Notes: generated by a model from the sequence alone, not told the origin. Counted from the stretch's first letter, positions 16,572 through 25,414 are shown. The stretch is 64,000 bases of DNA from RFPW01 sp040401595 (GCA_040401595.1 JBBAOE010000004.1:135957-199956); one strand, 5' to 3'. Translations and numbers: made by a program.

Positions 16572-17387
16572 ATGATCACCTTGCCCCGAACCTTTGTCGT
16601 TGCAAACCAAAAGGGTGGCGTTGGCAAGACGACGACCGCCGTCAATCTGGCGGCTGCGCTGGGACTGAGTGGCCAGCGTGTGCTGTTGGTCGATCTGGAT
16701 CCGCAGGGCAATGCCACCACGGGCAGTGGCGTAGACAAGCGCGTCCTGAGCCGATCGGTGTATCAGGTCCTGCTGGGGTTGGAGCCGATCGCGGCGGTGC
16801 GTCAGCGCTGTCCGAGCGCGCCCTATGACGTCTTGCCCGCGAATCGCGACCTTGCCGGTGCGGAAGTCGAATTGGTCGAACTCGAGCACCGGGAGTACCG
16901 ACTGCGCGATGCGCTGGCGGCGGTTGCTAACGACTATGACATCGTTCTGATCGATTGCCCGCCTTCGCTTTCCATGTTGACGCTCAATGGGCTTTGCAGC
17001 GCGCAGGGTGCGTTGATTCCGATGCAGTGCGAGTACTTTGCGCTCGAAGGCCTGTCGGATCTGGTCAATTCCATCCGCAAGGTTCAGGCCAATTTCAATC
17101 CCAAACTGCAGTGGATTGGATTGCTCCGGGTAATGTTTGATTCTAGAACGACCTTGCAGCAGCAAGTTGCTCAGCAATTGGAAGCGCACTTTGGCGACAA
17201 GGTATTTCGCACCGTCATCCCGCGTAACGTCCGTCTGGCCGAAGCGCCCAGTTACGGCGAACCGGGTGTGAGTTTTGATCCCTCCTCGCGAGGCGCCAAG
17301 GCTTACCGGGAGTTCGCTGCAGAACTTCTGGAGCGCCTGAGCGCGTCGCAACCTTCATCGGATGTGCCGAGGCATGATGAACGCTAG
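16572..17387 (+). CDS. parA: Chromosome partitioning ATPase ParA (Soj)
   Basis: A 271-residue ParA/Soj ATPase that moves ParB-parS complexes and segregates the chromosome origin. The deviant Walker A motif KGGVGKTT is near residue 13, Walker A' in LLVDLDPQGNAT, and Walker B in IVLIDCPPSLSMLT. The short N-terminus without a DNA-binding domain marks it as chromosomal type Ib rather than the longer type Ia plasmid form. The start ATG 16572 begins MITLPRTFVVANQ; the frame is open to a TTG at 16530 but that adds nothing conserved. It overlaps parB by 14 nt. Confidence 0.96.
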   Translation: MITLPRTFVVANQKGGVGKTTTAVNLAAALGLSGQRVLLVDLDPQGNATTGSGVDKRVLSRSVYQVLLGLEPIAAVRQRCPSAPYDVLPANRDLAGAEVELVELEHREYRLRDALAAVANDYDIVLIDCPPSLSMLTLNGLCSAQGALIPMQCEYFALEGLSDLVNSIRKVQANFNPKLQWIGLLRVMFDSRTTLQQQVAQQLEAHFGDKVFRTVIPRNVRLAEAPSYGEPGVSFDPSSRGAKAYREFAAELLERLSASQPSSDVPRHDER

Positions 17388-18273
17388 AAAATCCAAAGGA
17401 CTGGGGCGTGGCCTCGATGCACTGCTCGGCGCGGAACCGGCGACGGCCCCGACCGGCGGCTCCGCGGCGGGCTCGAACCTGCCCGTACAGGCCTTGTATC
17501 CAGGGCGATATCAGCCTCGTTCCCGCATGGATGAGGGGGCGTTGCACGAACTGGCGGCATCGATTGGGGTGCATGGCCTGATCCAGCCGATCCTGGTCCG
17601 CCCGGACGGCAATGGCCGCTTCGAGATCATTGCGGGCGAGCGCCGTTGGCGCGCGGCCCAATTGGCCGGTCTCCAAGAGGTTCCGGTGATTCAGCGCGAA
17701 GTCGCCGACGAACAGGCCCTGGCACTCGCCTTGATCGAGAACATCCAGCGCGAAGACCTCAATCCGCTGGAGGAGGCGCAAGCGATCCAGCGTTTGATCG
17801 ATGAATTCCAATACACCCATGAGCGGTGTGCAGAGGCGATCGGGCGTTCGCGAAGCGCAACTTCGAACCTGTTGCGCCTGCTCAACCTCGCGGACACGGT
17901 TCAAGCGCTTCTATTGGCCGGGGATCTTGATATGGGCCATGCGCGGGCGCTCCTCGCGGTGGCCCCGGGGGTGCAGATCATCCTGGCCAATCGGATCGTT
18001 GCGAACCGCCTGACGGTGCGTGAGACCGAAAAACTTGTGGCGAATTGGCAACGCGATCAAGACCCCGCCCAGAACCCAGTCAGGCGCCGAGTCGCGGCCG
18101 TCGATCAGGATCTTGAGCGATTTTCGCAACAGCTTTCGGACGCCTTGGCGACTCGCGTCGAAATTGCAGCCACGGCGCGGGGACGCGGTCGGCTCGTCAT
18201 TCACTTCGATGATGCCGAGAGCTTTGAGGCCTTGCTGGCGCGTTTGAAACTCGATTCGGTCCTGGAGCGCTAA
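17374..18273 (+). CDS. parB: Chromosome partitioning protein ParB (Spo0J)
   Basis: ParB, the CTP-dependent parS-binding clamp. Family features in order: KGLGRGLDALLG at the N-terminus, QPRSRMDEGALHELAASI and GERRWRAAQLAGL (the CTP-binding/N-terminal ParB box), ALIENIQREDLNPLEEA, then the helix-turn-helix HERCAEAIGRSRSATSNLLR that reads parS, and a C-terminal dimerisation segment. At 299 residues it is normal size. Start ATG 17374 or the adjacent ATG 17377, both inside the parA 3' end, implying translational coupling. Two parS palindromes lie 3.8 kb upstream. Confidence 0.96.
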   Translation: MMNARKSKGLGRGLDALLGAEPATAPTGGSAAGSNLPVQALYPGRYQPRSRMDEGALHELAASIGVHGLIQPILVRPDGNGRFEIIAGERRWRAAQLAGLQEVPVIQREVADEQALALALIENIQREDLNPLEEAQAIQRLIDEFQYTHERCAEAIGRSRSATSNLLRLLNLADTVQALLLAGDLDMGHARALLAVAPGVQIILANRIVANRLTVRETEKLVANWQRDQDPAQNPVRRRVAAVDQDLERFSQQLSDALATRVEIAATARGRGRLVIHFDDAESFEALLARLKLDSVLER

Positions 18274-18573
18274 CGCCGCCCAACCCGCTCGCACAAACCG
18301 CTCGCACAAACCGCCCGCGCCGACCGCCCGCGCCGACCGCCCGCCCGCTAACATCAGTCCGCGCNNNNNNNNNNNNNNNNNNNNNNNNNNNNNNNNNNNN
18401 NNNNNNNNNNNNNNNNNNNNNNNNNNNNNNNNNNNNNNNNNNNNNNNNNNNNNNNNNNNNNNNNACCGCCCGCGCCGACCGCCCGCGCCGACCGCCCGCC
18501 CGCTAACATCAGTCCGCGCTAGGCTGCGACGGCGGGGGCGTGGCGTCCACGGCGCTGCCACCGACGGTGAGGC
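18274..18573. repeat. Spacer with 13-bp tandem array and assembly gap 2
   Basis: Gene-free. Five tandem units of 13 bp run from 18285 to 18349: two of CCGCTCGCACAAA, two of CCGCCCGCGCCGA and one variant. A 100-N gap (18365-18464) follows. The 55 bp before it (18310-18364) are identical to the 55 bp after it (18465-18519), so the array may be longer in the genome or the contigs may simply overlap. Confidence 0.85.
18365..18464. other. Assembly gap 2 (100 N)
   Basis: Exactly 100 undetermined bases, flanked by identical 55-bp sequences; a scaffolding placeholder within a tandem-repeat spacer downstream of parB. Confidence 0.99.
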
Positions 18574-19698
18574 TCAAATGCCGGCGGGTTGCAGGAGGAA
18601 GTCGTGTCGGTCAACGGACTCGACCAGAACCTCCCGGAGCGATCCGCCATGCAAGATGCGCAGGGCGACGCGGGTACCGGCCGGCCCGGACTTCCAGATC
18701 CGGCGATAGAAATCCGCCTGATCTTTGATCTGTTCATTGTCGCCGCCCACGCCAACGACAATGTCACCCGCTTCCACGCCAGCCAGTTCCGCGGGACCGC
18801 CACCGGCGACCCGAACGACGGTGAGGCTGCCGCGGATGGTCTCCGTCGTCAACCCGAGCCAGGGTTGGGCTGGCCGTGACGAGCGACCGCGAGTCTGGAG
18901 GTCGGCCAGTATGGGTTTGAGCAGATTGACCGGAACGAACAGGTTTCCGGGGACGCCGGTCCTCCCGCCGGTTGCGTCCTCGACGATCAGCGAGCCAATG
19001 CCGATCAAATCGCCCTGGGCGGAGATGAGAGCGGATCCACTCCAATTGTTGACGGGCGGAAAGGTGTAAATCGGTTGCTCAAGGAGATATTCCCAACTGC
19101 CGGCAAAGGGTTTGCGGGAGACGACGATCAGCGGGGTCGCTTCGGTTTCGCCTTGTCCGATGGTCAGGACGGAATGGGATTCGTGGATCTGATCGGAGTC
19201 ACCCAAGGGTAACGGACGCCCCCCCAAGGGCAGGAGGGCGCGCAGGACACCAAGCCCCGTTGCATGGTCATAGCCCACGACCGTGGCTGGTACTGCGCGC
19301 CCGGACGCCGTCTGGATCTGGACCCGCTCGGCTTCCATGATCAGGTAGCCGATCGTGACCACGGTCTGGGGATCGATCAGCACGCCCGAGCCCTCGCGGA
19401 TGCGACCTAGCGTCGCAACCGATCGGCCCCCGGCGAGGATCGTCGCTTCAATTTTGACGACCGACTGGGCGTAGCGAGTCAGGGGCACTTCTGCCGCCCG
19501 ACTGCCCTCAGGCGCGGATACAGCGGGTCCAGCGGGTACAGCGTGCGCTGGGATCATCAAGGACAGGAGGCCGGGAAGAACCCAGCACGGCGAACGGCGA
19601 AGCGACCGCCGAAGCGACTGACGAATGATCGCTGGCCCACCGGAAGGCGCCGTGACGACTTGGTGGATCACGCGCAGTGGAGAGGCTACCGAGCGCAT
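18574..19698 (-). CDS. HtrA/DegP-like S1C protein with PDZ domain, catalytic triad apparently lost
   Basis: A 374-residue exported trypsin-fold plus PDZ protein. A basic N-terminus is followed by a hydrophobic signal segment ending near AHAVPA. In the protease domain the position normally reading as the catalytic His (T-x-x-H) is VVTIGYLIM, with Tyr; the catalytic Asp region (T-D-L-A-V-L in HtrA) is TGLGVLRAL, with Gly; the Ser region NNWSGSALIS keeps a serine. A single PDZ domain (AELAGVEAGDIVVGVGG) ends the protein. It is therefore probably a non-proteolytic periplasmic binding protein. Start ATG 19698 chosen over a TTG at 19821, which would add an implausible leader. Confidence 0.85.
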   Translation of the reverse strand: MRSVASPLRVIHQVVTAPSGGPAIIRQSLRRSLRRSPCWVLPGLLSLMIPAHAVPAGPAVSAPEGSRAAEVPLTRYAQSVVKIEATILAGGRSVATLGRIREGSGVLIDPQTVVTIGYLIMEAERVQIQTASGRAVPATVVGYDHATGLGVLRALLPLGGRPLPLGDSDQIHESHSVLTIGQGETEATPLIVVSRKPFAGSWEYLLEQPIYTFPPVNNWSGSALISAQGDLIGIGSLIVEDATGGRTGVPGNLFVPVNLLKPILADLQTRGRSSRPAQPWLGLTTETIRGSLTVVRVAGGGPAELAGVEAGDIVVGVGGDNEQIKDQADFYRRIWKSGPAGTRVALRILHGGSLREVLVESVDRHDFLLQPAGI

Positions 19699-19821
19699 CG
19701 CCTGGCGTAGGCGGTCGGCCCAGCCGCGATGGCGCGGCGCGCGCGGATCGCGCACCCCGCAGGGCTGTGGTGGCGCGAGGGGTAGCGTGGGTGTGGCTTG
19801 GGCGACGGGATGAGCACTCAA

Positions 19822-20185
19822 GTGTGGGGTCCCCAGGGTTGGGCGCTGAGCAGTTGCGGTTGCCCGCGCGAATCACAACAGCAGAACAGTCAACAGCAGT
19901 CAGGAACGGGCAGGCGTGACCCAAAACGGACAGCGGCAGCCAGAACGCGCCAGAAGCCGCCAGAGAGCCAAAAGCCGCCAAAAGCAGTCAACAACACGCA
20001 GCACCTGCAGGCGGATCAGCAATTGAACACTGGCACCAATCCGGGTGCAAGGAGATCGCAACCGATTGCACAGAACCCGCGGACGCAGCGCTCGTTGGTC
20101 TGGCGTTTAAGCCCCGTGGCGTCTGGTTGACGCATAAAGAGGTAGCCAACACCGTGCCCGACCCGGATCGATTGGCGCATCTGCG
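19822..20185. other. Low-complexity spacer upstream of the ATP synthase operon
   Basis: Gene-free, plus the 123 bp before it if the downstream ATG is used for the minus-strand HtrA-like gene. From about 19870 to 20000 it is unusually A- and C-rich, made of degenerate CAGTCAACAG and CCGCCAGAAG / CCGCCAAAAG words. No RNA gene, open frame of interest or terminator is evident. It must contain the minus-strand promoter of the HtrA-like gene, which I could not place. Confidence 0.6.
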
Positions 20186-20214
20186 TTGACGTGTGCTGTG
20201 CAACACCCTATCAT
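20186..20214 (+). promoter_or_regulatory. sigma70-type promoter of the atp operon
   Basis: TTGACG (20186-20191), a 17-bp spacer, then TATCAT (20209-20214): five of six matches at -35 and four of six with ideal spacing. Predicted transcription start is about 20221, which places the GTG at 20242 as the first usable start codon of atpI. Confidence 0.7.
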
Positions 20215-20241
20215 GCGGCCTCTTTTGATCGTTGGAGGCCT

Positions 20242-20661
20242 GTGCGCGAACGACTTCCTTTCGTCGCAGTCGGTTTCCAAGTTACCGCTGTCCTGATCTG
20301 CGCACTCGGTGCATGGATCGTTTCCGGGATGGTCGATGCGCGCTTTGTCCTGTTCGGGGGCGCATCGGCAGTCATTCCAAATGGCTTGTTCGCACTGCGG
20401 TTGGCGATGCATCGTGGGCGCCCACCAGAAACCTACCCGGTGGTGTTCTTCATCGGTGAGTTGCTCAAGGTGCTCTTGTCCGTCGCGCTGTTGGGCCTCG
20501 TGGTGATCGGGGAGGCGGACGTGCAATGGCTCGCGGTACTGATCGGATGGATTGTGGCTCTGAAGGCGCCGCTTTTGTTGCTGCCGTGGTGGCAGTGGCA
20601 GGAACGGCGTAGCGCGGGGAAACCCGCTGACCTGGTTTCTAAATCGAAGACTTATAGCTGA
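20242..20661 (+). CDS. atpI: ATP synthase subunit I
   Basis: A 139-residue membrane protein with four hydrophobic segments, at the head of the atp operon. AtpI is non-essential and is thought to help c-ring assembly or magnesium supply. Sequence conservation is weak in this family, so the call rests on hydrophobic pattern, size and position before atpB. A GTG at 20191 keeps the frame open but overlaps the promoter; GTG 20242 (VRERLPFVAVGFQ), just after GGAGG, is downstream of the predicted transcription start and preferred. Confidence 0.85.
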   Translation: MRERLPFVAVGFQVTAVLICALGAWIVSGMVDARFVLFGGASAVIPNGLFALRLAMHRGRPPETYPVVFFIGELLKVLLSVALLGLVVIGEADVQWLAVLIGWIVALKAPLLLLPWWQWQERRSAGKPADLVSKSKTYS

Positions 20662-20672
20662 ACGTTGAATCA

Positions 20673-21506
20673 ATGGCTGCCGAGACTCACGCCCCGACCG
20701 CTTCGGAGTACATCGTTCACCACCTGACGCATTTCAATACGTCAGGCGAACCGCAGAAGGACATCATCGATTTTTCGCTGGTCAACTGGGACACCGTGTT
20801 CTGGTCGGTCGCGATGGCGTTGCTGGCGGCCTTTCTGCTCTATCGCGCGGCCCGTCTGGTGCATGCTGGCGTGCCGAACCGGTTTGTCGGTGCGATCGAA
20901 TCCGTGGTCGAGTATGTCCATGAACAGACGCGATCGATCGTTCGTGGCGACATCACCTACATCGCTCCGCTCGCGCTGACGGTTTTCATCTGGATCGCGT
21001 TCATGAACGCGCTGGATTTCGTGCCGGTCGATTTGCCGGACTTCCTGCTGCGCACGACGGGTCTCGATCACGTCATTCACTATCACCGCATCGTTCCGAC
21101 CGCCGACCTGAATGGGACGCTGGCGATGTCGCTGGTGATTCTGATTGCCTCGATCTACTACGGCATCAAGGTCAAGCACTTCGGTGGCTGGGTTCATGAG
21201 CTGTTCAGTGCCCCATTTGGCGCCCACCCCCTGCTCGCCCCCTTCAATCTGCTCCTGAACCTGATCGAATACGCCGCCAAGACGATCTCGATGGCGATGC
21301 GACTGTTTGGCAACATGTTCGCTGGCGAACTGGTGTTTTTGCTGATTGCCCTGCTCGGCGCGACCGCGACCAGCTGGGGTGCCGGGTTGCACTTTTTGAC
21401 CGGCTTGGGCTGGGCCATCTTTCACATCTTGATTGTGGTTCTGCAGGCCTTCATCTTCATGATGTTGACCCTGGTCTACATCGGTCAGGCCCATGAGGGG
21501 CACTGA
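20673..21506 (+). CDS. atpB: ATP synthase Fo subunit a
   Basis: Subunit a of the proton channel, 277 residues with at least five membrane helices. The essential arginine is in SMAMRLFGNMFAGEL in the fourth conserved helix, and the last helix contains LQAFIFMMLTLVYIGQAHEGH, both typical of the family. It forms the proton half-channels against the c-ring. Second gene of the operon, 11 nt after atpI. Confidence 0.97.
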   Translation: MAAETHAPTASEYIVHHLTHFNTSGEPQKDIIDFSLVNWDTVFWSVAMALLAAFLLYRAARLVHAGVPNRFVGAIESVVEYVHEQTRSIVRGDITYIAPLALTVFIWIAFMNALDFVPVDLPDFLLRTTGLDHVIHYHRIVPTADLNGTLAMSLVILIASIYYGIKVKHFGGWVHELFSAPFGAHPLLAPFNLLLNLIEYAAKTISMAMRLFGNMFAGELVFLLIALLGATATSWGAGLHFLTGLGWAIFHILIVVLQAFIFMMLTLVYIGQAHEGH

Positions 21507-21612
21507 GTCCGCGCGCCCAACCACTTTCACGCTCTTTGTTGTTTCTCTCGTTTCTTTTCCCTTGTTTGCTTTTTTCTTCGGTTTACGAAGGTTTCTCCAG
21601 GAGTAGTCAAAA
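21507..21612 (+). promoter_or_regulatory. T-rich leader upstream of atpE
   Basis: A spacer of 106 nt containing a pyrimidine- and T-rich run (about 21530-21590, with TTTCTCTCGTTTC and GCTTTTTTC), then a good AGGAG ribosome site and atpE. In E. coli a U-rich region before atpE raises translation so that c subunits are made in excess; this stretch is a plausible counterpart. Confidence 0.55.
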
Positions 21613-21855
21613 ATGACGAACGTTGCTCTCGTTGCGATCGCTTGCGGTCTGATCATCGGCCTCGGCGCTCTCGGTGCCTGTATTGGTATCGGCATGATGG
21701 GGGGTCGCTATCTCGAGGGTGCAGCACGTCAGCCCGAGCTGATGGACAAGCTGCAGACCAAGATGTTCCTGCTGGCCGGTCTGATCGACGCGGCCTTCCT
21801 GATCGGTGTTGGTATCGCGATGATGTTCGCCTTCGCTAACCCGTTCAAAGGATGA
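21613..21855 (+). CDS. atpE: ATP synthase Fo subunit c
   Basis: The 80-residue c-ring subunit: two hydrophobic helices joined by a polar loop containing ARQPE. The ion-binding carboxylate is Asp59 in AGLIDAAFLIG, as in E. coli (Asp61), rather than the Glu found in many other bacteria. The first helix carries the glycine-rich packing motif (GLGALGACIGIG). No sodium-binding signature is evident, so a proton enzyme is inferred. Preceded by a T-rich leader likely to promote high translation. Confidence 0.97.
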   Translation: MTNVALVAIACGLIIGLGALGACIGIGMMGGRYLEGAARQPELMDKLQTKMFLLAGLIDAAFLIGVGIAMMFAFANPFKG

Positions 21856-21862
21856 TCCTTCC

Positions 21863-22360
21863 GTGAATCTGAATGCGACTCTGATCGTCCAGATCGTCGT
21901 CTTCTGCGCGCTGTGGTGGTTTACTGCCAAGTTCGTTTGGCCGCCGATCACCCAGGCGCTCGATGACCGCTCGCGCAAGATCGCCGATGGTCTCGCTGCC
22001 GCTGAACGCGCACGCACCGAACTCGCCGACGCTCAGCGCCGGGTCGAGACCGAGATTGCCTCAGCGCGCACGAGCGCAGCCGAAGTCCGTGCGGCCGGCG
22101 AACGCCAGGTTGCCCAGTCTCTCGACGAAGCCCGAGCCGAGGGTGCCCGCATCGTAGCGGCCGCGCGCAAGGCGGCCGAGGAAGAGGCGTCGTTGGCAAT
22201 GCAGCGCGCGCGCGATGTGCTTCGTGACCAGGTCGCTGCGTTGGCGGTCGCGGGTGCGGAGCAGATTCTGCGCCGCGAGATTGACGCTGCCCGCCATGCC
22301 GAGCTGCTGACCAACCTGTCGGCTGAGCTGCATGGGCAGAGCCAGACCCAGGGACGCTGA
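21863..22360 (+). CDS. atpF: ATP synthase Fo subunit b
   Basis: Subunit b, 165 residues: one N-terminal membrane helix (LIVQIVVFCALWWFTAKFVW) and a long charged coiled coil rich in Ala, Arg and Glu, forming the peripheral stalk. Start is GTG at 21863, eight nt after the atpE stop, with an AAGGA site just before it. It is followed two nt later by atpH. Confidence 0.95.
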   Translation: MNLNATLIVQIVVFCALWWFTAKFVWPPITQALDDRSRKIADGLAAAERARTELADAQRRVETEIASARTSAAEVRAAGERQVAQSLDEARAEGARIVAAARKAAEEEASLAMQRARDVLRDQVAALAVAGAEQILRREIDAARHAELLTNLSAELHGQSQTQGR

Positions 22361-22362
22361 GC

Positions 22363-22914
22363 ATGGCTGAACCGCTCACCATTGCGCGCCCCTACGCTGA
22401 AGCGGCTTTCCAACTCGCGGTCGAGGATGCGCAGACCCACGGCGCCGGCCAGTTGGCGACCTGGAGCGCAGGCCTTCGCAGCTTGGTCGCGGTCGTGCAC
22501 GCGCCCGGCGCTGAGCACCTGATTGCCAATCCGGCGCTGTCGGGGGGGCAGATTGCGCAGGCGGTGGTCGAGATTGCCGGGATCGGCCCAGGCCCCTTGC
22601 AGGGCTTTGTGCAGGTCCTGGCCGCCAATGAACGCTTGAGCGTCCTGGCAGAGATCGCTCAGCTCTTTGAGCAGGCGCGCGATGCCCACGAGGGCGTGAT
22701 CGACGCGAGGGTGACCTCTGCGTTCCCCATGAATGATGCCCAGGTGGCCAACGTGGTGGCTGTGTTGACACAGCGCCATGGCCGCCCGGTCAAGGTGTCG
22801 GTCGATGTCGATGCCCTGCTGATCGGCGGCGTGTCGATTCGCATCGGCGACGAAGTGACTGACCTCTCGGTGCGCGGCAAGCTGTCCCAGCTCGCCAGCG
22901 CCCTGACGCACTAG
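22363..22914 (+). CDS. atpH: ATP synthase F1 subunit delta
   Basis: Subunit delta, 183 residues, joining the b stalk to the top of F1. The N-terminal helical domain begins ARPYAEAAFQLA, and the C-terminal conserved motif DALLIGGVSIRIGDEVTDLS with a following SVRGKLSQLA is characteristic. Starts two nt after atpF. Confidence 0.95.
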   Translation: MAEPLTIARPYAEAAFQLAVEDAQTHGAGQLATWSAGLRSLVAVVHAPGAEHLIANPALSGGQIAQAVVEIAGIGPGPLQGFVQVLAANERLSVLAEIAQLFEQARDAHEGVIDARVTSAFPMNDAQVANVVAVLTQRHGRPVKVSVDVDALLIGGVSIRIGDEVTDLSVRGKLSQLASALTH

Positions 22915-22924
22915 GAGTTTTGCA

Positions 22925-24466
22925 ATGCAACTCAATCCAGCCGAAATCAGCGAACTGCTGAAAACCAAGATCAAGAACCTGGCCGTCGATGCCGATACCC
23001 GCAATCAGGGAACGGTTGTCACGGTGACCGACGGGATTTGCCGCATTCACGGCCTCTCGGACGTGATGCAGGGCGAGATGATCGAATTCCCCGGTGAAAC
23101 CTTCGGGCTGGCCCTGAATCTCGAGCGCGACTCGGTCGGCGCCGTGGTGCTGGGCAGCTACGAGCACATCAAGGAAGGTGATACGGTCAAGGCGACCGGT
23201 CGGATCCTCGCCGTGCCGGTGGGCCCCGAGCTGCTCGGTCGTGTGGTCAACACGCTGGGCGAACCGATCGACGGTAAGGGCCCGATCAACGCGAAGCTCA
23301 CCGACGTGCTTGAAAAAGTCGCACCCGGTGTGATCGCGCGCCAGAGTGTGTCGCAGCCCGTTCAGACCGGACTGAAGGCCATCGATTCGATGGTGCCGGT
23401 GGGACGCGGACAGCGCGAACTGATCATTGGTGACCGCCAGACGGGCAAGACCGCGGTCGCGCTCGACGCGATCATCAATCAGAAAGAAACCGGGATCAAG
23501 TGCGTCTACGTCGCGATCGGCCAGAAGGCCTCGACGATCGCCAACGTGGTGCGCAAGCTCGAAGAAACGGGTGCGCTTGCCTACACCATCGTGGTGGTGG
23601 CCTCCGCTTCGGAATCGGCCGCGATGCAGTACCTGTCGGCCTACGCCGGCTGCACGATGGGCGAGTATTTCCGCGATCGCGGTGAAGACGCGCTGATCGT
23701 CTACGACGACCTCTCCAAGCAGGCAGTGGCCTACCGGCAGGTCTCGCTGTTGCTGCGTCGCCCGCCCGGGCGCGAGGCCTTCCCCGGCGACGTGTTCTAT
23801 CTCCACTCGCGCTTGCTCGAGCGCTCGGCCCGCGTCAATGCCGAGTATGTCGAGCGATTCACCAAGGGCGAGGTCAAGGGAAAGACCGGATCGCTCACCG
23901 CGCTGCCGGTGATCGAGACCCAGGCCGGTGACGTGTCGGCCTTCGTGCCAACGAACGTGATTTCGATTACCGACGGCCAGATCTTTCTCGAAACCGATCT
24001 GTTCAACGCTGGCATCCGTCCCGCCATCAACGCGGGCATCTCGGTGTCACGCGTGGGCGGTGCGGCGCAGACCAAGATCATCAAGAAGCTGGGCGGTGGC
24101 GTGCGTCTGGCGCTCGCCCAGTATCGCGAACTGGCGGCGTTCGCGCAGTTCGCCAGCGATCTGGACGAGGCCACCCGCAAGCAGCTCGATCGCGGCCGTC
24201 TTGTCACCGAACTCATGAAGCAACCGCAGTACCAGCCGCTGCGCGTCTGGGAGATGGCGATGACGCTGTTTGCCGTTAATAATGGCTATTACGATGATGT
24301 CGACGTGACCCGCGCTCAGGCGTTTGAGCGGGCGCTGCGCGATCACCTGCGTAGCCATCATGCGGCAATGGTCGAGCGCATCGAGAGCTCGAAGGACCTG
24401 TCCAAGGACGACGAGGCCGCGCTCAACACTGCCATTCAATCATTCAAGAAAACAGGCGCGTATTGA
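22925..24466 (+). CDS. atpA: ATP synthase F1 subunit alpha
   Basis: Subunit alpha, 513 residues, the non-catalytic nucleotide-binding subunit. The P-loop is GDRQTGKTAVALD; the C-terminal signature PAINAGISVSRVGGAAQ is present. N-terminal helix LNPAEISELLKTKI binds delta. Complete and normal in length. Ten nt after atpH. Confidence 0.98.
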   Translation: MQLNPAEISELLKTKIKNLAVDADTRNQGTVVTVTDGICRIHGLSDVMQGEMIEFPGETFGLALNLERDSVGAVVLGSYEHIKEGDTVKATGRILAVPVGPELLGRVVNTLGEPIDGKGPINAKLTDVLEKVAPGVIARQSVSQPVQTGLKAIDSMVPVGRGQRELIIGDRQTGKTAVALDAIINQKETGIKCVYVAIGQKASTIANVVRKLEETGALAYTIVVVASASESAAMQYLSAYAGCTMGEYFRDRGEDALIVYDDLSKQAVAYRQVSLLLRRPPGREAFPGDVFYLHSRLLERSARVNAEYVERFTKGEVKGKTGSLTALPVIETQAGDVSAFVPTNVISITDGQIFLETDLFNAGIRPAINAGISVSRVGGAAQTKIIKKLGGGVRLALAQYRELAAFAQFASDLDEATRKQLDRGRLVTELMKQPQYQPLRVWEMAMTLFAVNNGYYDDVDVTRAQAFERALRDHLRSHHAAMVERIESSKDLSKDDEAALNTAIQSFKKTGAY

Positions 24467-24544
24467 TTCCGAAGGTCAGCATGGTCAGCGCGATCAGCAT
24501 GATCAGAAAGATTCGAACGTTCCCGATTTTCCCCTGAGGCAACC
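24467..24544. other. atpA-atpG spacer containing an atpD-like fragment
   Basis: A 78-nt spacer. Bases 24506-24522 (GAAAGATTCGAACGTTC) are identical to 26096-26112 inside atpD, and the similarity extends to about 30 nt with five mismatches in the same codon phase. It may be a decayed fragment copied from atpD. The first half is also made of repeated GGTCAGC / GATCAGC words. Confidence 0.6.
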
Positions 24545-25414
24545 ATGCCCGGTAGCAAAGAGATTCGTACCAAGATCAAGAGCGTTCAAAATACGCGAAA
24601 GATCACCAAAGCGATGGAAATGGTCGCCGCCTCGAAGATGCGGCGTGCCCAGGAGCGCATGCGCGCAGCGCGCCCGTATGCAGAGAAAATCCGTACCATT
24701 GCCGCGAGCCTGGCCACTGCTAACCCCGAGTATCGCCATCCCTTCCTCACTCATCGCGAGGAGATCCGGGCGGTTGGCCTGATCGTGGTGTCAACCGACA
24801 AGGGTTTGTGCGGGGGCTTGAATACCAACGTCCTGCGCGCCGCGCTCCTGAAGATGCGCGCGCTCGAGTCCAAGGGTGCAAAGCTGCAGCTCACGCCAAT
24901 CGGCACCAAGGGCCTGGGTTTCATGAACCGCATGGGCGCGAAGGTCGTCTCTTCGGTGATTCAGCTGGGCGATACGCCCCATCTGGAGCGCCTGATCGGC
25001 GCGGTGAAAGTTCAGCTCGACGCCTATGCGGCGGGCGAGATCGATGCGGTTTATCTTGCCTACACCCGGTTCATCAACACGATGAGCCAGGAGCCCGTGA
25101 TCGAACAGCTGTTACCGCTCTCGACCGATCATTTGAAAGATGATCGTCGGGAATTTGCCTGGGACTACCTCTACGAACCCGATGCGGCGTCCGTGCTCGA
25201 TGATCTGCTGCTGCGCTACATCGAGGCGCTGGTGTATCAGGCGGTGGCGGAGAACATGGCCAGCGAGCAGAGTGCGCGCATGGTTGCGATGAAAGCGGCG
25301 AGCGACAACGCCAAGAAAGTGATCGGCGATCTGCAGCTCACCTACAACAAGGCGCGTCAGGCGTCGATTACCAAGGAACTGTCTGAAATTGTCGGGGGTG
25401 CGGCCGCGGTCTGA
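24545..25414 (+). CDS. atpG: ATP synthase F1 subunit gamma
   Basis: Subunit gamma, the rotating central shaft, 289 residues. The N-terminal KEIRTKIKSVQNTRKITKAM and the C-terminal SDNAKKVIGDLQLTYNKARQ helices, which form the coiled-coil shaft, are intact, as is VSTDKGLCGGLN in the Rossmann-like middle domain. Confidence 0.98.
   Translation: MPGSKEIRTKIKSVQNTRKITKAMEMVAASKMRRAQERMRAARPYAEKIRTIAASLATANPEYRHPFLTHREEIRAVGLIVVSTDKGLCGGLNTNVLRAALLKMRALESKGAKLQLTPIGTKGLGFMNRMGAKVVSSVIQLGDTPHLERLIGAVKVQLDAYAAGEIDAVYLAYTRFINTMSQEPVIEQLLPLSTDHLKDDRREFAWDYLYEPDAASVLDDLLLRYIEALVYQAVAENMASEQSARMVAMKAASDNAKKVIGDLQLTYNKARQASITKELSEIVGGAAAV

Noticed and set aside
18285..18519. Possible CRISPR array from repeated units near gap 2
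   Set aside because: Units are 13 bp, contiguous and without spacers; no cas genes nearby. It is a tandem repeat.
20191..20241. GTG at 20191 as the atpI start
   Set aside because: It lies inside the predicted promoter, upstream of the transcription start; GTG 20242 is the better choice.
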